Source: Planctomycetota bacterium (GTDB taxonomy: Bacteria > Planctomycetota > Phycisphaerae > Phycisphaerales > UBA1924). Taken from it: 64,000 nucleotides of DNA. Positions 54,598 to 64,000 of this stretch are shown in pieces. The notes beneath the pieces were generated by a model. That model was given only the letters and a program-made list of their open reading frames with translations, ran no database searches and had not been told where the DNA came from. The DNA lies in contig JANRJM010000017.1 of the NCBI GenBank assembly GCA_033763975.1, positions 124,001 through 188,000 on the forward strand, given 5' to 3'. How positions within the stretch are numbered: the first letter of the stretch is position 1; the number at the start of each line of letters is the position of its first letter. Position numbers and translations under genes: made by a program.

Positions 54598-57500
54598 TTG
54601 GCTCGACGAGTGTTTGAGATCGCGAAGGACCTGGGTGTCGACTCCAAGGCGATCGTGGCGAAGTGCCACGCGGAGGGCATCCCCGAAGCGACTGTCAAGA
54701 ACCACATGTCCACGATCTCCGCGGGTCTCGAGCAGACCATCCGCGAGTGGTTCTCGACCGGCGCGGGCACCGCGACAGCGGTCGAGACATCCGAGAAGGT
54801 CGACATCGACGCCGTGCGCAAGCGCGCCCCGTCGCGTCGGCGTGCGCCCGTGCGCGTCGAGCCGGGCGCCACGCCCGAGCACCGCGACACGGACACGACC
54901 GAGGACGAGTACGCGCCCGCGGTCGAGGCGTCGGGCGCCGCCCCCGCCGCGGCGCCGGCCGCGGGCCTGGCCGTGGCAGACGCCCCGCACGTGACCGAGC
55001 CCGCGAGCGCGCCCAGGCACGCACCGGCGCCGGTGCACGCTGGCGATTCGGGTGTTGAGGTCCAGCCGGCGAGCGCGGGACCTGTCGTCGAGGATCATGG
55101 GTCGGTGTCGGTGCAGACCCCTGCACCGGTCGCGGCAGCGCCCGCGGCGCCCGTGTCGGCGCCCCCCGCCGCGCCCGTTGTCGCGCCCCCGCCGAGCACG
55201 AACGCGGACGCAGCAACCCAGGTGCAGGCACCCAAGCCGCCCGCGCCCGCGGCCACGCCGCCCGGCGCTGGTCCGATGCGCGCGACGGTGTCGCCCCCGC
55301 GCCCTGTCCCCGCGCCCCCGCCCGCGCGGGTTGTTCCGCCCCCGAGCGAGCAGCGACCCGCGCAGCCCCCCTCCGGGGGCGAGGGCTCGCGGCCCGGCGG
55401 AGGCCCTGCGCCGATGCCCGTTCGCCCGCCGCTGCCGGTGCGTCCGGCGGCGTCCGGACCCGGGCAGGGCCCCGGCCCGGCCGCGGCGCCGATGAACGTG
55501 CCCCGCAGGCCGACGGTGGTAACGCCCGCGGGCCCGCGGCTGCAGCAGCCGACGGCGGTGAAGTTGAGCGGGCCGAAAGTCGTGCGAATCGAACAGGCCG
55601 AGCAGGTCGAGGCGCCGCGCGCGCGCCGTCCGGTTGCGCCGTCGGGGCCGATGCGCCCGATGGGTCCGCGCCAGGGCGGCGGGGCGGGCGGTCCGGCGGT
55701 GGAGGACGATCGCAACCGCACCCCGCGGCGCGGCGAACCCGGGAAGCGTCCGACCGGCGGCGGCGTTCCGGAGCGTCGGCGCGGGCGCACGGGAGACTGG
55801 ACGGGCCCACCGCAGGGCGTGTTCAGCGAGCAGGACCTGATCGAGCGCGAGGCACGGCTGGCGCGCGCGGGCGGGTTCCTGAAGAAGCGCAAGCAGGACC
55901 TCAAGAAGCCCGGGCAGGGCACGGCGAACGTCGGGCCGGCCGAGGGGCGGGTCCGCATCAGCGCGCCGTTCACGATCAAGGACCTGTCGGAGACGACGGG
56001 CGTCAAGGCGTCGGAGATCGTGAAGAAGCTCTTCCTGCAAGGGCTGATGAAGAAGATCAACGACCCGATCGAGGTGGAGAAGGCCGTCGAGATCATGATG
56101 GATTTCGACGTCGACCTCGAGGTAGTCGAGGCCCGGACGGCGGAGGAGACGGTCTCGGACCAGTTCCTGCAGCGCGAAGTTCGGGACCTGCGGGCGCGCG
56201 GGCCCGTGGTGACGATCCTGGGGCACGTGGACCACGGCAAGACGAGCCTGCTCGACAAGATCCGCAACACGAACGTGGCGGCGGGCGAGGCCGGGGGCAT
56301 CACGCAGAAGACCAGCGCGTTCGTGGCGGAGGTCGAGGTCGAAGGGCAGAATCGCCAGGTGGTGTTCCTCGATACCCCGGGTCACGAGGCGTTCACGTCG
56401 ATGCGTGCGCGCGGCGCGAAGATGACGGACGTTGTGGTGCTGGTGGTGTCGGCGCCCGAGGGCGTGATGCCGCAGACGGTGGAGAGCATCAACCACGCGC
56501 GGGCGGCGAAGGTACCGATGGTGGTGGCGCTGAACAAGGTCGACCGCCCGGACGCGACGGAATCGCAGATCCAGAAGACGCTGGGCGAACTCGCGAAGGC
56601 GGGCGTGAACCCGGTGGAATGGGGCGGCGACACGGAAGTGGTGCGCGTCTCGGCGGTGACGGGGCAGGGCATCACGCAGCTGCTCGAAACGCTGGACTAC
56701 CAGGCGCAGCTGCTGGAACTGAAGGCCGACTTCGACGGGGCGGCCCAGGGCACGGTGGTCGAGGCCAAGATGGAGGAAGGGCGCGGGGCGGTCGCGAACA
56801 TCATGATCCAGCAGGGCCGCCTGAAGGTCGGCGACTTCATCGTGATGGGCCGGGCGTTCGGACGCGTGCGCGACATCACCGACGACAAGGGCAAGCGCAT
56901 CAAGGAGGCCGAGCCCCCCAAGCCCGTGCAGGTGTCGGGGCTGGACCTGGTGTGCGACGCGGGCGACAAGTTCTTCGTCACGCGCTCGCTGCGCGAGGCG
57001 GAGGACGCGGCCGAGCAGCGGCGCCAGCGCGAGCGTGAGACGCAGCTCGCGCAGCCGAAGCTGACGCTGGACTCGCTCTTCTCGCAGATCCAGACGCAGG
57101 AAACGTCGTCGAAGGAGATCCGCATCATCCTGAAGACGGACCAGCAGGGCACGGTGGACGTGCTCAAGAGCGAGTGCGAGAAGATCAAGAGCGAGGAGGT
57201 CCGCGTGCGGGTGCTGCACGCGGCGGTTGGCGGGATCATGGAGAGCGACGTCACGCTGGGCGACGCCTCCCGCGCGATCATCATCGGCTTCAACGTCATC
57301 CCCTCGGGCAAGGCGCGGGCCATGGCCGAGCAGAAGGGCGTGGAGATCCGCACGTACCAGGTCATCTACGACATCACCGACGACCTCAAGAAGGCGGCCG
57401 AGGGCATGCTCGCCCCGGAACTGCGCGAGGAGGTCCTCGGGCACGCCGAGGTCCGCGCCGTCTTCAAGGTCACGAAGGTCGGCAACGTCGCGGGGTGCTA

Positions 57501-57726
57501 CGTCACCGACGGCACGGTGCAGCGCGACGCGCTCATCCGCGTCACGCGCAGCGGGATCGTCATCGAGCACGACCGCAAGCTCTCGCAGCTCAAGCGCGTC
57601 AAGGACGATGCCAAGGAGGTCCGTGCCGGCATGGAGTGCGGCATGAAGATCGACGGCTACGACGACATCAAGGAGGGCGACGTGCTCGAGTGCTACCGCA
57701 AGGTCGAGGTGAAGCGGTCGCTCTAG
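54598..57726 (+). CDS. infB: Translation initiation factor IF-2
   Basis: A 1042-aa GTPase that brings initiator tRNA to the ribosome. It has an N-terminal IF2_N subdomain ([20 protein letters not shown], residues 1-20), a very long Pro/Ala/Gly-rich disordered segment (about 75-430), a second IF2_N domain (about 452-515), the G domain with GHVDHGKTS (542-550), DTPGHEAF and NKVD, and domains II to IV. It starts with TTG (54598), supported by AGGAG and a 9-nt spacer and by the homology start. The length exceeds the E. coli protein (890) because of the disordered segment. Confidence 0.97.
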   Translation: MARRVFEIAKDLGVDSKAIVAKCHAEGIPEATVKNHMSTISAGLEQTIREWFSTGAGTATAVETSEKVDIDAVRKRAPSRRRAPVRVEPGATPEHRDTDTTEDEYAPAVEASGAAPAAAPAAGLAVADAPHVTEPASAPRHAPAPVHAGDSGVEVQPASAGPVVEDHGSVSVQTPAPVAAAPAAPVSAPPAAPVVAPPPSTNADAATQVQAPKPPAPAATPPGAGPMRATVSPPRPVPAPPPARVVPPPSEQRPAQPPSGGEGSRPGGGPAPMPVRPPLPVRPAASGPGQGPGPAAAPMNVPRRPTVVTPAGPRLQQPTAVKLSGPKVVRIEQAEQVEAPRARRPVAPSGPMRPMGPRQGGGAGGPAVEDDRNRTPRRGEPGKRPTGGGVPERRRGRTGDWTGPPQGVFSEQDLIEREARLARAGGFLKKRKQDLKKPGQGTANVGPAEGRVRISAPFTIKDLSETTGVKASEIVKKLFLQGLMKKINDPIEVEKAVEIMMDFDVDLEVVEARTAEETVSDQFLQREVRDLRARGPVVTILGHVDHGKTSLLDKIRNTNVAAGEAGGITQKTSAFVAEVEVEGQNRQVVFLDTPGHEAFTSMRARGAKMTDVVVLVVSAPEGVMPQTVESINHARAAKVPMVVALNKVDRPDATESQIQKTLGELAKAGVNPVEWGGDTEVVRVSAVTGQGITQLLETLDYQAQLLELKADFDGAAQGTVVEAKMEEGRGAVANIMIQQGRLKVGDFIVMGRAFGRVRDITDDKGKRIKEAEPPKPVQVSGLDLVCDAGDKFFVTRSLREAEDAAEQRRQRERETQLAQPKLTLDSLFSQIQTQETSSKEIRIILKTDQQGTVDVLKSECEKIKSEEVRVRVLHAAVGGIMESDVTLGDASRAIIIGFNVIPSGKARAMAEQKGVEIRTYQVIYDITDDLKKAAEGMLAPELREEVLGHAEVRAVFKVTKVGNVAGCYVTDGTVQRDALIRVTRSGIVIEHDRKLSQLKRVKDDAKEVRAGMECGMKIDGYDDIKEGDVLECYRKVEVKRSL

Positions 57727-57742
57727 GCGCACCCCCGGGGCC

Positions 57743-58144
57743 ATGGTCATCGGCATCCTCCAGTTCGAGCTGCTCATCCCCGGGGCGACGTCCATCAAGG
57801 ACAAGCGCCGCGTGGTCAGCTCCCTCAAGGACCGCCTGCACCGCGAGCACCAGGTGTCGGTGGCCGAGGTCGGGCTCCAGGATTCCATGAGCGCCTCGCG
57901 CCTCGCGCTCGCGATGGTCGGCACCGACGGCCGCTACGTCGGGCAGGTGCTCGACCGCATCACCGCCAAGCTCCGCGCCCTGCACGACGCCGAGCTGGGC
58001 GACTGCGCGCGCGAGGTGCTGCGCGACCCGCAGGGTGAGGCGGCGAGCGAAGGCGGCGCCGACGAGCCCGCCGTTTGGCCTCAGGATCCGCAGCTCGCCT
58101 CCGAGATGCTCCGCCGCGGAGAGAGCGCGGGGGACCACCCGTGA
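57743..58144 (+). CDS. DUF503 family protein (YlxP-like)
   Basis: A 133-aa protein of the DUF503/YlxP family, frequently encoded between infB and rbfA. The family motif (IKDKRRVVSSLKDRL, about 18-32, then VSVAEVGLQD, about 38-47) is present. The C-terminal tail (about 95-133) is unusual and low in conservation. The function is unknown; ribosome maturation is inferred from context. Start ATG follows infB by 16 bp; its stop overlaps the rbfA start (GTGA). Confidence 0.9.
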   Translation: MVIGILQFELLIPGATSIKDKRRVVSSLKDRLHREHQVSVAEVGLQDSMSASRLALAMVGTDGRYVGQVLDRITAKLRALHDAELGDCAREVLRDPQGEAASEGGADEPAVWPQDPQLASEMLRRGESAGDHP

Positions 58145-58530
58145 CGAACCGGCACACGGAGCAACTGACGGCGGCGATCGACCGCGCGGTGCGCGAGGTG
58201 CTCGCCCGGGGCCTGCAGGACCCGCGGGTGTCGGGGCTCATCACCGTCACCGAGGTCCGGCTGTCGCCCGACCTGCGCGAGGCCGACATCGGCGTCACGG
58301 TGCTGCCCCTGGAGAAAGAGCCCCTCACGCTGCACGGGCTGCAGAGCGCCGCGGCGCACATCCGCCGGGAGGTCGGTGATCTGGTCCACACGCGCCAGAT
58401 GCCGGTTCTACGCTTCCGCGCGGACCACACGGTGCGCAAGCAGGCGGCCCTGCTGCGAGATCTGGACCGGGCTCGCGCGGACCTGGAGGCCCGCGAGCGC
58501 GGGTCGTCCGGGGAGGAGGCGACGTCGTGA
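58141..58530 (+). CDS. rbfA: Ribosome-binding factor A
   Basis: A 129-aa KH-like protein needed for 30S maturation and 16S 5'-end processing. Typical: LTAAIDRAVREVLARGLQDPRVSGLITVTEV (first half in part), DLREADIGVTVL, then LHGLQSAAAHIRREVG and LRFRADHTVRK. It overlaps DUF503 by 4 bp and the next gene by 4 bp, both GTGA, so the operon is tightly coupled. Confidence 0.95.
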   Translation: MTNRHTEQLTAAIDRAVREVLARGLQDPRVSGLITVTEVRLSPDLREADIGVTVLPLEKEPLTLHGLQSAAAHIRREVGDLVHTRQMPVLRFRADHTVRKQAALLRDLDRARADLEARERGSSGEEATS

Positions 58531-59309
58531 CACCCCCCGAGCAGAGTTCGCGCCGGCTCGCGTCGCTCGTCAAGAAACTGCGCGCCGCCGCTCCCGAGCC
58601 CGCGCCCGCGGACGAGACGGAGGTCATCCCCGGCGCCGAGGGCGGGGTGCAGCGCGTCATTCAGTCGCTCCTGCTCTGGGAAGCGTCGAGCGCGCAGGCA
58701 CGCCAGGGCCTCCGCCGCCTGCGCGAGGGCTTCGTCGACGTCAACGAGCTGCGCGTGAGCATGGCCGACGAGATCGCGTCGGTGCTGGGAGAGAAGTACC
58801 CGCTCGTCGCCGAGCGTGCGGCCCGGCTGCGCCTGGTGCTGCAGGACGTCTACCGCCGGCACTGCGCCATGACACTGGCCCCGCTCGCCCAGCTCGGGAA
58901 GCGCGAGGCCCGCGCCGTGCTGGAGGGCTTCGAGGGCATGCCCGTCTACGCCGCGGCCCGAGTCTCGCTGCTGGAGTTCGGCGGGCACGGCGTGCCGTGC
59001 GACGAACGACTGCGGGCGCTGCTGGCACGCGAGGGCGTCCTCGACGAGGCAACCGGCGTCGAGGCCGCGTCGAGCTGGCTGGAGCGGCAGGTCCGGGCCG
59101 AGGACTCGCTGGAGACCCACCGGGTGCTGCAGGCGTGGTCCGACGAAGAAGGCGCCGCGCCGCGGCGCGACCGACGGCCCGCGCCAACGTCGAGCACCGC
59201 GACGGCCGCCCCCGCGAAGCGTCCGAAGAGGCGGGCACCATCGAAGACCAAGGGCAGGGGCGAGCCGGCGGCTCGCCGCGCGGGCGGGAAGACTCGCTCG
59301 GGGGGCTGA
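58527..59309 (+). CDS. Degenerate HhH-GPD (endonuclease III-like) protein
   Basis: A 260-aa protein. Residues about 45-175 follow the order of the EndoIII helical fold: SLLLWEASSAQARQGLRRL (helix that normally reads LLSAQ.tD), a spacer, and GFEGMPVYAAARVSLLEFG in place of the HhH GVGRKTANVVL. The catalytic lysine is missing (V140/Y141 region), while an Asp (D159 in PCDER) sits where the catalytic Asp is. No Fe-S cysteines. The last 60 residues are a basic, Arg/Lys/Ala-rich tail. So it may bind nucleic acid without cutting. The GTG overlaps the rbfA stop; ribosome or RNA binding is possible from context. Confidence 0.7.
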   Translation: MTPPEQSSRRLASLVKKLRAAAPEPAPADETEVIPGAEGGVQRVIQSLLLWEASSAQARQGLRRLREGFVDVNELRVSMADEIASVLGEKYPLVAERAARLRLVLQDVYRRHCAMTLAPLAQLGKREARAVLEGFEGMPVYAAARVSLLEFGGHGVPCDERLRALLAREGVLDEATGVEAASSWLERQVRAEDSLETHRVLQAWSDEEGAAPRRDRRPAPTSSTATAAPAKRPKRRAPSKTKGRGEPAARRAGGKTRSGG

Positions 59310-59314
59310 CGCGC

Positions 59315-62300
59315 ATGAGCACGGGCCGCACCAGGCGATGGCTGAGCGGGGTGGCGTGCGCCGCGGTGCGCGGCACGTGCATCACGGGCGCCGGCGTCGG
59401 GCTGCTCCTCACGCTCGCGCCGGGCGGATGCGCCGCGCGCGGCGCACGCGGCGTGGACGGCGCCGGTGACGCATCGCAAGCGCCCGCGGCCCCGTACCGC
59501 CCGTTGCGCGACCTCGCATCCCGCCAGGCTGCCAAGCCCGATGCCAGGGCGATCGGCGCGCCGGCTCTCCCCGGGCTCTCGGGCGAGGCGCGACCGACGC
59601 CCGCGCCGGACGACCCTCGCGCGCGGCTTGATGTCGACGCGGCGCTGGCCTCGCTCACCCCGTTGCCTGTGGTTGAGCCGTCGCCCGACGCGGAACCGCC
59701 CGACCCGCGCGCAGTGTCGCTGTACATCGCGGCGCGCGCGAAGATGCTCGAGGGCCGCGCGGCGGAGGCGCTCCGCGACCTGGAAGCCGCGGCGCGCGAA
59801 GATCCTCGCGCGAGCGCCGTCTGGCGCGAGCAGGGTGAGGCGCTGCTCGCCCTCGGCCGGCGCGCCTCCGCGATGCAGGCGTTCCGTCGCGCGGTGGACC
59901 TGGGCCTGCGCGAGCCCCGCACGCTCTGGCTGGTGGGACGCGAGGAGATCCGCGCCGGGCGAGACGAGGCGGGGGCGGCGTGCTTCGCGGCGGCCCGAAG
60001 CATGTCACGCGGGCCGGTCGTCACGATCGACCTGGGCGAAGCGCTCGGGCGGCTGGGGTTCCTCCGCGCGTCGCGCGATGTGCTGGAAGAGGGTCTGCAG
60101 AACCTCCGCCCGCCCACCGGGCCGACGCGGGACATCGCCGAACTTGGCGCGATCTTCCGCCGGCGCGGCGAACTCTGGATGCGTGTGGTGGACCTCTCGC
60201 TCGCGCTGGGCGAAGAAGATCGCGCGACGCGCGCGCTCGACGCGGCCGCGGACGCGCCGGGCGTCGACCAGTCGGGCGTGCTCGCGCGGCGCGTCGATGC
60301 GCTGCTGCGCGCCGGCAAGTCGGCGCAGGCGGCGCTGCTGGTGCTGGGCGGGCTCGTGGACGACGACGGACGGGTGAACACGCACGCCACCCCGCTGCTG
60401 GCGTTCATCGCGCGCGAAACGAGCGCGGGCCCGGCGCTGGGAGAGTCCGCGCCCGACGCGCTGCGACTGCTGGGCGGGCGGGGCACCCCCACCACCGCAG
60501 GCCAGGTCGCGCGGGCGGTTGCGGCGGCGCTTCCCGAGCAAGAAGCCCGGCGGGTGCTGGAAGCACACCTCGCGAGCGGCACCGAGGACGTGAGTTCGGT
60601 GCGTGCGCTGCTCGATCTCTACGCCGACGCGGCCGACGGCGCACGGGCGCTCGCGCAGGCGGCGCGGGCGCGCCCGCTGGGGGCCGCGACCATCGCCGAC
60701 GGGCTGATGCAGCACGGGCGCAACCTCGACGAGATCGTGGCGGCGCTGGGGAAGAGCCGCGACCCCGCGGGCGTGCTGCTCGCGGCGGTGTCGAACACGA
60801 AGCTCTCGCGCCCGCAGGAGGCGCTGCGTCTGCTCGCGTCGGGGCGCCCGGACGAGGCGCTCGATGCCGCGTGGGAGGCGGCTCGGGCTGGCGCGGCGAT
60901 CGACGCGGGCGACGATGCGGCGCGGGATGCCGCACTCGCCTCGCTCGCGAGCCTCGCGGCGACGGGGCGCGACGACGCCGCCATCGCGTACGCCACCTCG
61001 CTGGCCGGCGCGGGGCGATGGGACGAAGCGCTTCGCGCGCTGCACCCTGTGCTGCGCGAGGCGGCGGATCACCCGGTGGGGCTTTTGCTCCTGGGGGCCG
61101 AACTGCACGCGAGATCGGGCGACGTCGCCGGCGCCGAGGCGCTGGTGCGGCGTGCGGTCGCCGCCGACCGGTACGACGAGCGCGGGTACGAGGCGTTGCT
61201 GGCGTTTCATAGCCGCGAGGGAACACGCCCCGACGAGCGGGCGCTGGCGGAGGCTGCCCGCGCGCTGCGCGATGCGCTGCCCGACAGCCGCGTGGCGCGG
61301 CTGATCGCGGCCCGCGAACTCGCCTCGCGGGCGCTCTGGCCGCAGGCGGATGCGGCGCTGCGGGGTCTCATGCCGCCCGACGGCGAGGACCCCGTCGCGC
61401 TCGGGCTGCTGGTGTCGGTGTGGGAGGAGAGCGTCAAGTCCGGGCCGGAGCTCGCGACGTCCGGGCGCGAGTGGCTGCGGGCGCGTCTGGCGTCTCGCCC
61501 GCGTGCGCCGTCGCTGGTGATCGCGGCGGCACGGGTCGACTCGGCGCTCGGGGACGGGGCGGGCGCCGAGGCCAGCCTCGCGTCGTTCGCGGAGGCGTGG
61601 CCGATGGGCGAAGTGCTCCGCACGCGCGAGCAGATCGTGCGGGGGGTGCTGCAAGACCCGGAGCGTGCCGACGAACTCGCCATGCAGCGCCTCGCGCGGG
61701 GCCCGCGCACGTTCGACGCCGGGCTCGAACTCGCGGAACTGCACCTGCGGCGCGGGCGGGCGCGCGAGGCGGCCGACGCGCTGGAGCGCGCGATGCCCGA
61801 GGGCTTCCGCCCGACGGAGGCGCAGTCCTCACGGGTGCTGGCGCTGCTCGGGTCGCTGCGTGCGGAGGTGCTGGGCACGCGGGCACCGGACGCGGACCGG
61901 ATGTTCGAGCTCGCGCTCGCGCGGGGCGTAGCGCTGTCGCCCCAACTGCAGATCACGCGCGTGATGCTCATCGCCGCGGGCGCGCCCGACGACACGCAGC
62001 GGTTGATCGACGCGATCGACGAGGCCGGCTCGACGGACGCGGAACTGAAGTTGGGCGCGGTGGCGCGGGTGGCGAGGGTGTTGGCGGATCTCGAGCGGCC
62101 GGGCCCGGTGCTGCGCTTTCTGCCGCGGGCCGCGGGCCTGTTCACGCCGGTGAACATCGAACTGCTGTTCGAGTGGTTCCGCCTGACGGTGGTGCGGGGG
62201 ACGGCGGAGGACGTGCGTCGGTTCGTCGACGAGGCGGACCCGGGCGTGATGTTCGACGTGCTCGAGCAGGTCGAGGTCGAGGTCGATCGTCCGGATGATC

Positions 62301-62923
62301 CGGCGCTGTACCGCGGGGCCCTGGCGTACTACCTGGGCGTGAATCTCAGTTCGCTCGAGCGGACGCCCGAGGCGATCGCGGCGTACCGGCGCGCGCTGGA
62401 ACTCGACCCGTCGCACGCCTGGACGATGAACAACCTCGGGTACGTGCTGCTCGAGACCGGGGGCGACATCGCCGAGTGCGAGCGGCTGATCGAGCGCGCG
62501 CACGAACTGCTGCCGGGCGAGCACAACGTGACGGACTCGCTGGCCTGGGTTCGGTACCTGCGGGGGCACCTGGAGGATCGGCCCGATGCGCCCGGGGCGG
62601 TCTCGCTGCTGCGCCGGGCGGTCGAGGAAGAGGGCGGGGACGACAACCCGACCATTCTCGATCATTACGCGGACGCGTTGTGGCGTGTCGGGCGCCGGGC
62701 CGACGCGCTCGTCCGGTGGCGGCAGTCGCGCCAGATCCTCGACCTGCTGGCGGCCCAGGCCGACGCGCAGCGCCGCCCGGGGACGGCCGACAACCCGGTG
62801 ATGTCGCGCCTGCGGACGGATCGCGACCGCGTGCGCGAGAAGATCGAGGCGGCGGAGAACGGGCGTGAGCCGGGCGTCGCGCCGATGACGCACGCGCCGG
62901 GCGTGCAGGGCGGGAAGGAGTAG
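59315..62923 (+). CDS. Large TPR-repeat lipoprotein
   Basis: A 1202-aa predicted lipoprotein: signal with lipobox PGGC (Cys39), a Pro/Ala-rich linker, and many tetratricopeptide repeats through most of the chain. A canonical cluster is near the end (EAIAAYRRALELDPSHAWTMNNLGYVLLETG in part, about 1020-1050). The tail is charged. It is probably anchored in the outer or inner membrane as a scaffold. The ATG at 59315 is used because upstream in-frame sequence overlaps the preceding gene and is non-coding-like. It follows that gene by 5 bp. Confidence 0.82.
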   Translation: MSTGRTRRWLSGVACAAVRGTCITGAGVGLLLTLAPGGCAARGARGVDGAGDASQAPAAPYRPLRDLASRQAAKPDARAIGAPALPGLSGEARPTPAPDDPRARLDVDAALASLTPLPVVEPSPDAEPPDPRAVSLYIAARAKMLEGRAAEALRDLEAAAREDPRASAVWREQGEALLALGRRASAMQAFRRAVDLGLREPRTLWLVGREEIRAGRDEAGAACFAAARSMSRGPVVTIDLGEALGRLGFLRASRDVLEEGLQNLRPPTGPTRDIAELGAIFRRRGELWMRVVDLSLALGEEDRATRALDAAADAPGVDQSGVLARRVDALLRAGKSAQAALLVLGGLVDDDGRVNTHATPLLAFIARETSAGPALGESAPDALRLLGGRGTPTTAGQVARAVAAALPEQEARRVLEAHLASGTEDVSSVRALLDLYADAADGARALAQAARARPLGAATIADGLMQHGRNLDEIVAALGKSRDPAGVLLAAVSNTKLSRPQEALRLLASGRPDEALDAAWEAARAGAAIDAGDDAARDAALASLASLAATGRDDAAIAYATSLAGAGRWDEALRALHPVLREAADHPVGLLLLGAELHARSGDVAGAEALVRRAVAADRYDERGYEALLAFHSREGTRPDERALAEAARALRDALPDSRVARLIAARELASRALWPQADAALRGLMPPDGEDPVALGLLVSVWEESVKSGPELATSGREWLRARLASRPRAPSLVIAAARVDSALGDGAGAEASLASFAEAWPMGEVLRTREQIVRGVLQDPERADELAMQRLARGPRTFDAGLELAELHLRRGRAREAADALERAMPEGFRPTEAQSSRVLALLGSLRAEVLGTRAPDADRMFELALARGVALSPQLQITRVMLIAAGAPDDTQRLIDAIDEAGSTDAELKLGAVARVARVLADLERPGPVLRFLPRAAGLFTPVNIELLFEWFRLTVVRGTAEDVRRFVDEADPGVMFDVLEQVEVEVDRPDDPALYRGALAYYLGVNLSSLERTPEAIAAYRRALELDPSHAWTMNNLGYVLLETGGDIAECERLIERAHELLPGEHNVTDSLAWVRYLRGHLEDRPDAPGAVSLLRRAVEEEGGDDNPTILDHYADALWRVGRRADALVRWRQSRQILDLLAAQADAQRRPGTADNPVMSRLRTDRDRVREKIEAAENGREPGVAPMTHAPGVQGGKE

Positions 62924-62925
62924 CG

Positions 62926-63684
62926 GTGGCCGGGCACAACAAGTGGAGCAAGGTGAAGCACCGCAAGGCGGTGGTGGACAAGCGCCGCTCGAAGGTGTGG
63001 AGCAAGGTCTCGCGCGCGATCATCGTCGCCGCGCGTCACGGCGGGGGCGACCCGAACTTCAATCTGCCCCTGCGCTACGCCATCGACGAGGCGCGGTACG
63101 CCAACATGCCGCGCGATGTCATCGACCGGGCGGTGCAGAAGGGCGCGGGCGGCGGCGACATGTCGGCCTACGAGAACGTGCGGTACGAGGGGTACGCCCC
63201 CGGGGGCGTGGCGGTCATCATCGACGCCCTGACGGACAACCGCACCCGCACCGCGACCGACGTGCGCAACGCCTTCAACGACAACGGGGGCAACCTCGGC
63301 ACGGGCGGGTGCGTGGCGTACCTGTTCGCGGCGCGGGGGCGCATCGGCGTCAAGGCCGCGGGCGTGACGGAGGATGCGATCGTCGAGGCCTCGCTGCAGG
63401 CGGGGGCGCTCGACGTGCTCTCGCCCGACGACGCGGGCGACGAGGACGCCGAGTGGACGGTGCTCACCGACGTGCCCGCGTACCACTCGGTGCGCGACGC
63501 GCTGGAGAAGGGCGGGTTCACGCTGGGCGAGTGCGAGCTGGGCATGCTGCCCGAGCAGTGGATCGCCGTCCGGGGCGAGCATGCGAAGCAGGTCATGGAC
63601 CTAGTCGAGCAGCTCGAAGACCTCGACGACGTGCAGAAGGTCTACACCAACGCCGAGATCGCCGACGAGCCTACGGAGCGCTGA
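62926..63684 (+). CDS. yebC: YebC/PmpR family protein
   Basis: A 252-aa cytoplasmic protein of the YebC/PmpR family, known as transcription regulators and, more recently, as factors that help ribosomes through proline stretches. MAGHNKWSKVKHRK (1-14) and ARHGGGDPNFNLPLR (about 36-50) are hallmarks; YEGYAPGGVAVII, NRTRTATDVRNAF, and GGNLGTGGCVAYLF follow. GTG start, AAGGAG with a 6-nt spacer that overlaps the previous stop. It converges with the edge gene and overlaps it by 14 bp. Confidence 0.96.
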   Translation: MAGHNKWSKVKHRKAVVDKRRSKVWSKVSRAIIVAARHGGGDPNFNLPLRYAIDEARYANMPRDVIDRAVQKGAGGGDMSAYENVRYEGYAPGGVAVIIDALTDNRTRTATDVRNAFNDNGGNLGTGGCVAYLFAARGRIGVKAAGVTEDAIVEASLQAGALDVLSPDDAGDEDAEWTVLTDVPAYHSVRDALEKGGFTLGECELGMLPEQWIAVRGEHAKQVMDLVEQLEDLDDVQKVYTNAEIADEPTER

Positions 63685-64000
63685 GCGTCTGCGCCGCAGC
63701 CGCGGGCTCGCGCAGGTGCCGCACATCGACGACGAGCGGGCCCTCGAACGAGCGTGCCGACAGCGCGCCCTCGTACAGCAGCACGTCCAGGCGCCCATCG
63801 CCCGCGGGCACGCGTCCGGCGGCCGAAAGATCGCTCAGGCGCGCGGTGGCGGGTGTCCCGGCCAGCGTCGTCACGCCTTGCACCGGGTCGGCGCCCGCGC
63901 CGAGCATCGACGCGGGGTCGATGCCGATGGCGAGCGACGCGTCGGGCCGCGCGGGCCACGCGTGGTCGGCAAGGCGTACGCCCCGACGCTCGGCCGCCAT
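63671..64000 (-). CDS. Partial protein at right edge (C-terminus)
   Basis: Minus-strand open frame running off the right end of the window; the C-terminal 109 aa are visible. An ATG happens to lie at the last three bases, but it may be internal. The visible part has beta-strand-like stretches (GRLDVLLYEGALSARSF, GPLVVDVRHLREPA) and no family I recognise. Codon bias favours this frame. Its stop overlaps the yebC stop region by 14 bp on the opposite strand. Confidence 0.5.
   Translation of the reverse strand: MAAERRGVRLADHAWPARPDASLAIGIDPASMLGAGADPVQGVTTLAGTPATARLSDLSAAGRVPAGDGRLDVLLYEGALSARSFEGPLVVDVRHLREPAAAAQTLSAP

Noticed and set aside
53323-57924. A 1533-codon open frame on the minus strand opposite nusA and infB
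   Set aside because: It lies antisense to two clear core genes; its product is low-complexity His/Arg/Leu sequence with no domain. Long antisense frames are expected at this G+C content.
58376-59314. In-frame N-terminal extension of the large TPR lipoprotein
   Set aside because: It would overlap rbfA and the EndoIII-like gene completely, and the ATG at 59315 gives a lipoprotein signal directly.

Overview
The window is gene-dense, very G+C-rich bacterial chromosome with codons strongly biased to G/C in third position. Gene content points to a Planctomycetota bacterium, most likely of the class Phycisphaerae. Pointers are a long type II/IV prepilin-like protein, large TPR and HEAT lipoprotein-like proteins, a collagen-repeat secreted protein, flagellar (FliM) and PilZ genes, and a eukaryote-like UDP-sugar pyrophosphorylase. 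This placement is inference from gene content; no rRNA is present. No phage, insertion sequence, CRISPR array or rRNA operon was found, so this is ordinary core chromosome with a few unusual genes.

Layout: 0.2-5 kb, serine biosynthesis (serC, serA) around an endonuclease/phosphatase-family membrane protein, then a prepilin-like gene with its own promoter and terminator. 5-10 kb, a parvulin-like lipoprotein, a 76-aa protein, RNase Y, a DUF4097-like lipoprotein and a PilZ protein. 10-15.3 kb, a minus-strand run of scpB, DUF58, transglutaminase, preceded by a B12-binding/MeaB-type GTPase fusion. 15.4-25 kb, a YhhQ transporter, an RRM protein, a collagen-like protein, a cysteine-desulfurase-family enzyme, gcvT, panC and an unusual CTP synthase. 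25-32 kb, two tandem M1 aminopeptidases, kdsB and a TPR protein. 32-38 kb, def-fmt overlapping a proline-repeat zincin-like gene, rpe, a UAP1-type pyrophosphorylase, an alpha/beta hydrolase and a TlpA-type thioredoxin. 39-47 kb, MFS transporter-trpB, a HEAT-like protein, HPPD, a broken PIN toxin with its small partner, argH. 47-53 kb, tRNA-Gly, dsbD, fliM and an ethylene-receptor-like hybrid kinase. 53-63.7 kb, the nusA-infB-DUF503-rbfA translation cluster, then an EndoIII-like protein, a 1202-aa TPR lipoprotein and yebC. The window ends inside a gene at the right edge. Bases 1-170 hold no gene I can support.

Regulation: many start codons lie just downstream of a TANNNT hexamer. In eight genes without a Shine-Dalgarno sequence (serC, the cysteine-desulfurase family gene, panC, pyrG, def, rpe, the MFS gene, dsbD) the hexamer ends 5-7 nt before the start codon, as expected for -10 boxes of leaderless mRNAs. 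In other genes a similar hexamer lies farther upstream with a Shine-Dalgarno sequence between. Better sigma-70-like promoters (TTGACA or TTGAAG, 17-nt spacer) precede the prepilin gene, tRNA-Gly and nusA.

Most noteworthy: the ethylene-receptor-like kinase, the leaderless-promoter pattern, the B12/GTPase fusion without a mutase, the degenerate EndoIII-like protein in the rbfA operon, and the long structured leader of nusA.
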